Positions 62,093-64,000 of a stretch of DNA of 64,000 nt are shown piece after piece. The stretch covers positions 34,037 to 98,036 of the forward strand of contig DAOUTW010000005.1 of the NCBI GenBank assembly GCA_030668485.1, written 5' to 3'. Made by a program: the position numbers and the translations under genes. Positions within the stretch are counted from its first letter, which is position 1; every line of letters starts with the position of its first letter. The DNA is from Candidatus Zixiibacteriota bacterium (GTDB taxonomy: Bacteria; Zixibacteria; MSB-5A5; GN15; JAAZOE01). Below the pieces are notes generated by a model. It searched no databases and was not told the DNA's origin. It was given only the letters and a program-made list of their open reading frames with translations.

Positions 62093-62192
62093 TCCAATTA
62101 TCGTCAATCACTTGATGCCCATTTTCATGGATATGACATATACATTTAGAGAAATAGGCTGGGTTCCCGTTTGTCATAAGTATTTTAGTGCA

Positions 62193-62214
62193 CGGCCGAT
62201 GATTACATCGGCCG
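62193..62214. terminator. Hairpin between convergent genes
   Basis: CGGCCGATG-ATTA-CATCGGCCG followed by CTATTTTG. It lies between the ends of the receptor gene and the minus-strand secreted-protein gene. The TGATTACATC core is shared with 8981-9013. Confidence 0.55.
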
Positions 62215-62232
62215 CTATTTTGCCCGGTTGTA

Positions 62233-62841
62233 TCAGTTTCCCTCTTCTTTTTTCTTTCGCGCTGCTTCCTGGCTTTTCTTCTTATCTTCCTTGATCATGG
62301 CCGCCTTTTGAAGCTTCACCCTATTATTGATTGAAGCGAAGTCCTTCCCCGCATCTCTCATCTTCATGACACTAAAAACCGAAAAATCGTGATAGCTGTA
62401 TATAAACTTAAGATTGACCATGTCCCTGATTTCGCCGTCGGTCAACACCAGTTCATTCCATCGGTTTTGCGGCAACGCTTTGAATTTGGCGAAAATGGGG
62501 GCGAAGGTTTTACTTTCTATTTTCGCCATGAGCTTAAAATAGAATACCGATGGTGAGGCAAGGCGGCCCTCGATGATCTCCATCCAGGATTCACCTCGTT
62601 CCCGCAGGGCGGCGATTCTGGAGGGGGTGGTTTTGCAGGTCTGAGCCACATGCAGAACGACAGGCATATCTTCTTTTTCGATATTCATTTTTAGCAGCGC
62701 CGCCATTGTGTCGGCGGGAGTGGCATAATGATTCGACATCGCCTCGTAATACTCTTTTTCAAGTTCGTCCTCGCAGATTGCGGGAATTGCCGCCAATATC
62801 GGCATCAAAAGGACTAATCCCCATAGAGTGATTTTACGCAT
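62233..62841 (-). CDS. Secreted Lys-rich protein of unknown family
   Basis: 202 residues; AAGGAG precedes the ATG. Signal peptide about 1-23 (LVLLMPILAAIPAICED). The mature part is helical: ADTMAALLKMNIEKEDMPVV, AALRERGESWMEIIEGRLAS and VFSVMKMRDAGKDFASINNRV. It ends in a very basic helix (KEDKKKSQEAARKKKEEGN). No family recognised. Transcription converges with the receptor gene. Confidence 0.7.
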   Translation of the reverse strand: MRKITLWGLVLLMPILAAIPAICEDELEKEYYEAMSNHYATPADTMAALLKMNIEKEDMPVVLHVAQTCKTTPSRIAALRERGESWMEIIEGRLASPSVFYFKLMAKIESKTFAPIFAKFKALPQNRWNELVLTDGEIRDMVNLKFIYSYHDFSVFSVMKMRDAGKDFASINNRVKLQKAAMIKEDKKKSQEAARKKKEEGN

Positions 62842-62973
62842 TTCGGCACTCCTTCCTTAATCAGATCATTGTCCCGAATAATTATATTTCTCTGTGATTG
62901 TTGTCTTAAAAAAAATACGAAATTCATTATCGGTATACAAGACAATAAATGATCGTAATATGCAGTTAGAGGA

Positions 62974-63000
62974 GTAGGGCAGAAGCCTCTGACTTCTGCC
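62974..63000 (+). repeat. REP-like hairpin with GTAG head
   Basis: GTAG followed directly by GGCAGAAG, a seven-base loop and CTTCTGCC. A GTAG tetranucleotide 5' of a hairpin is the hallmark of REP elements recognised by REP-associated transposases; one is encoded about 100 bp downstream. Confidence 0.65.
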
Positions 63001-63100
63001 ATCAAATAATTTGTTAGAATTATTTTACCAAAAGGATGTGATAGCCATTCCGTTTGAAAATCTTCATAATATGCGTACACGACTTAAGGCACACAAGAAC

Positions 63101-63595
63101 ATGTCAAAATTATTACGTTTTCATAAAAACTCCGATATATGTTTCGTGACATCGGTGACCTATTTAAGAAGACCGATACTTGCTGAAAACGCGAATTTAA
63201 TGATCAAGGTGTTGGATGAATTTTCGAAACGATTACAAATTAATATATTGGCCTATTCAATTCTTCCTGATCATATTCATCTTTTGGTGGATTGCAATGG
63301 AAACGACCTGTCAAAAATAATGCAAAAGATGAAGTTCTCCTTTACAAAACGATTCAAGTACGGGCAAAATAATCGGAAGGCAAAGGTTTGGCAGAGCAGA
63401 TTCTGGGATCACATTATCAGAGATCAGAACGACATGAATCGCCATATTGATTACATACATTATAACCCCGTGAAGCACGGATTAACAAGGAGTCCATTCA
63501 AATGGAAGTACTCATCGATTCACACGTATTATAGTGCCGGTTATTACAGTGATGATTGGGGCGGGCGAGAAGTTTACGGAAACTTTGGCGAATAA
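63101..63595 (+). CDS. REP-associated tyrosine transposase (Y1/IS200-like)
   Basis: 164 residues from the ATG at 63101; the frame opens at 63011 but the extra 30 residues are not family-like and no start has a clear ribosome site. The HUH metal site is DHIHLLVDC (His58 and His60) and the nucleophile is probably Tyr118 in NRHIDYIHYNPVKHG. These enzymes cut and join single-stranded DNA at REP hairpins. A GTAG-headed hairpin lies just upstream. A GTAG beside a CACGCGTG palindrome occurs at 63606-63619 downstream. Confidence 0.88.
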   Translation: MSKLLRFHKNSDICFVTSVTYLRRPILAENANLMIKVLDEFSKRLQINILAYSILPDHIHLLVDCNGNDLSKIMQKMKFSFTKRFKYGQNNRKAKVWQSRFWDHIIRDQNDMNRHIDYIHYNPVKHGLTRSPFKWKYSSIHTYYSAGYYSDDWGGREVYGNFGE

Positions 63596-63709
63596 CCAAT
63601 ATACGGTAGATCACGCGTGCCGGAAAAAGTCAGAGATGTTTTCATAAGTTGAATATCAGCATGAGAACAAATCTTTGGTTTTTGCCAAAACCCGCGTAGA
63701 TACCGTCTT

Positions 63710-64000
63710 TCAAGTCAAGTGTTGATATTTGGGGTTGAAGGTGGTTTTGTGTATAAGCATGCTCCTGCTGATAAGTAGGAGCTTCTTCATACATGCGACC
63801 AAAGCGACCTTTTTTAGTTTTTGATTATCAAGCAGTCTTTGATAAAAGGGCTTCAATACCGGATTGTGGACGATCCCAACCAGTGCGGGCATGTACAACG
63901 CTTTTCGTAATCGTCGATCGCCCCGTTTGTCGATTCGTGATCGTCCCCGAACCGAGGTTCCCGATTGATGGTGATGAGGAGCCAGCCCGGCATGTGCCAC
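63710..64000 (-). mobile_element. IS110-family transposase, C-terminal part (runs off window)
   Basis: 97 in-frame codons to the window edge. AHAGLAPHHHQSGTSVRG and IDKRGDRRLRKALYMPAL followed by KKVALVACMKKLLLI are the C-terminal Transposase_20 domain of IS110/IS116/IS902 elements, which carries the catalytic Ser near GTSVRG. The N-terminal DEDD half and the element's other end lie outside. The non-coding end of the element is probably within 63600-63709. Confidence 0.92.

Overview
The window reads as chromosomal DNA of an uncultivated Gram-negative bacterium of the FCB/Zixibacteria type. This is an inference from three kinds of gene: secreted proteins ending in dockerin-like tails (NVGDAVYLINYIF-type repeats followed by GGPPP), an extracellular protein ending in a YPNPFNP/FlgD-Ig sorting tail, and outer-membrane porin and LolA-like genes. 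No rRNA or tRNA gene was seen. Housekeeping genes are GC-rich. Several islands (1-1000, 30000-32200, 39263-40225, 44400-46420, 55375-57143) look clearly AT-richer by eye and carry accessory genes.

Layout. 1-970: an MqsR-type toxin and its zinc-finger/HTH antitoxin, cut by the window edge. 1120-4330: dnaN and dnaA, with DnaA boxes on both sides of dnaA, so probably a bipartite origin. 4724-5128: an Rrf2/IscR-type regulator. 5509-8886: a translation operon, pth-rpsF-rpsR-DUF2232 membrane protein-rplI-bifunctional nuclease. 9146-11075: lepB-hemW. 11159-15731: lipoproteins, a methyltransferase, a radical SAM protein and a zinc-ribbon membrane protein. 16306-22192: a DASS-family anion transporter, a tail-fibre-like secreted protein and two small dockerin proteins, with a second copy of the transporter's 3' end between the two dockerin genes. 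22340-28454: a flavodoxin-like protein, a YceI protein, a giant dockerin protein and a porin. 28750-29938: a diaminopropionate ammonia-lyase fragment and a cluster of hairpin repeats. 29939-32206: a LVIVD-repeat protein. 32500-37851: a TetR-controlled operon (LolA-like, outer-membrane protein, RND/MMPL transporter) with two matching operators. 38089-48290: mixed metabolic and accessory genes (DUF2914, two nitroreductases, C69 dipeptidase, PPDK regulatory protein, terpene-cyclase-like repeat protein, ImmA/IrrE-DUF4411 pair, hydroxyacid dehydrogenase). 48585-55258: a tandem family of very large secreted proteins that combine cohesin-like, dockerin and beta-helix modules, with one decayed member between two intact ones. 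55375-57143: an AAA ATPase-PIN nuclease operon. 57295-59440: recF and a MalK-type ATPase. 60223-62841: an LppC-like receptor protein and a secreted protein. 63101-64000: a REP-associated transposase with a GTAG-headed hairpin, and the edge of an IS110 element.

How the genes work together. dnaA/dnaN, recF and the pth-rplI operon are core information genes; recF lies 53 kb from dnaN. The secretome is the dominant accessory theme: six dockerin-bearing genes or remnants, two of which also carry a cohesin-like module, suggest a surface or extracellular assembly system of unknown role. The TetR operon looks like a lipid or hydrophobic-compound export route across both membranes. Three compact toxin/nuclease modules (MqsR, DUF4411-ImmA, AAA-PIN) are candidate stress or phage-defence loci. 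The least described parts are the AAA-PIN operon, the cohesin-plus-dockerin proteins, the duplicated transporter 3' end and the hairpin-repeat cluster.
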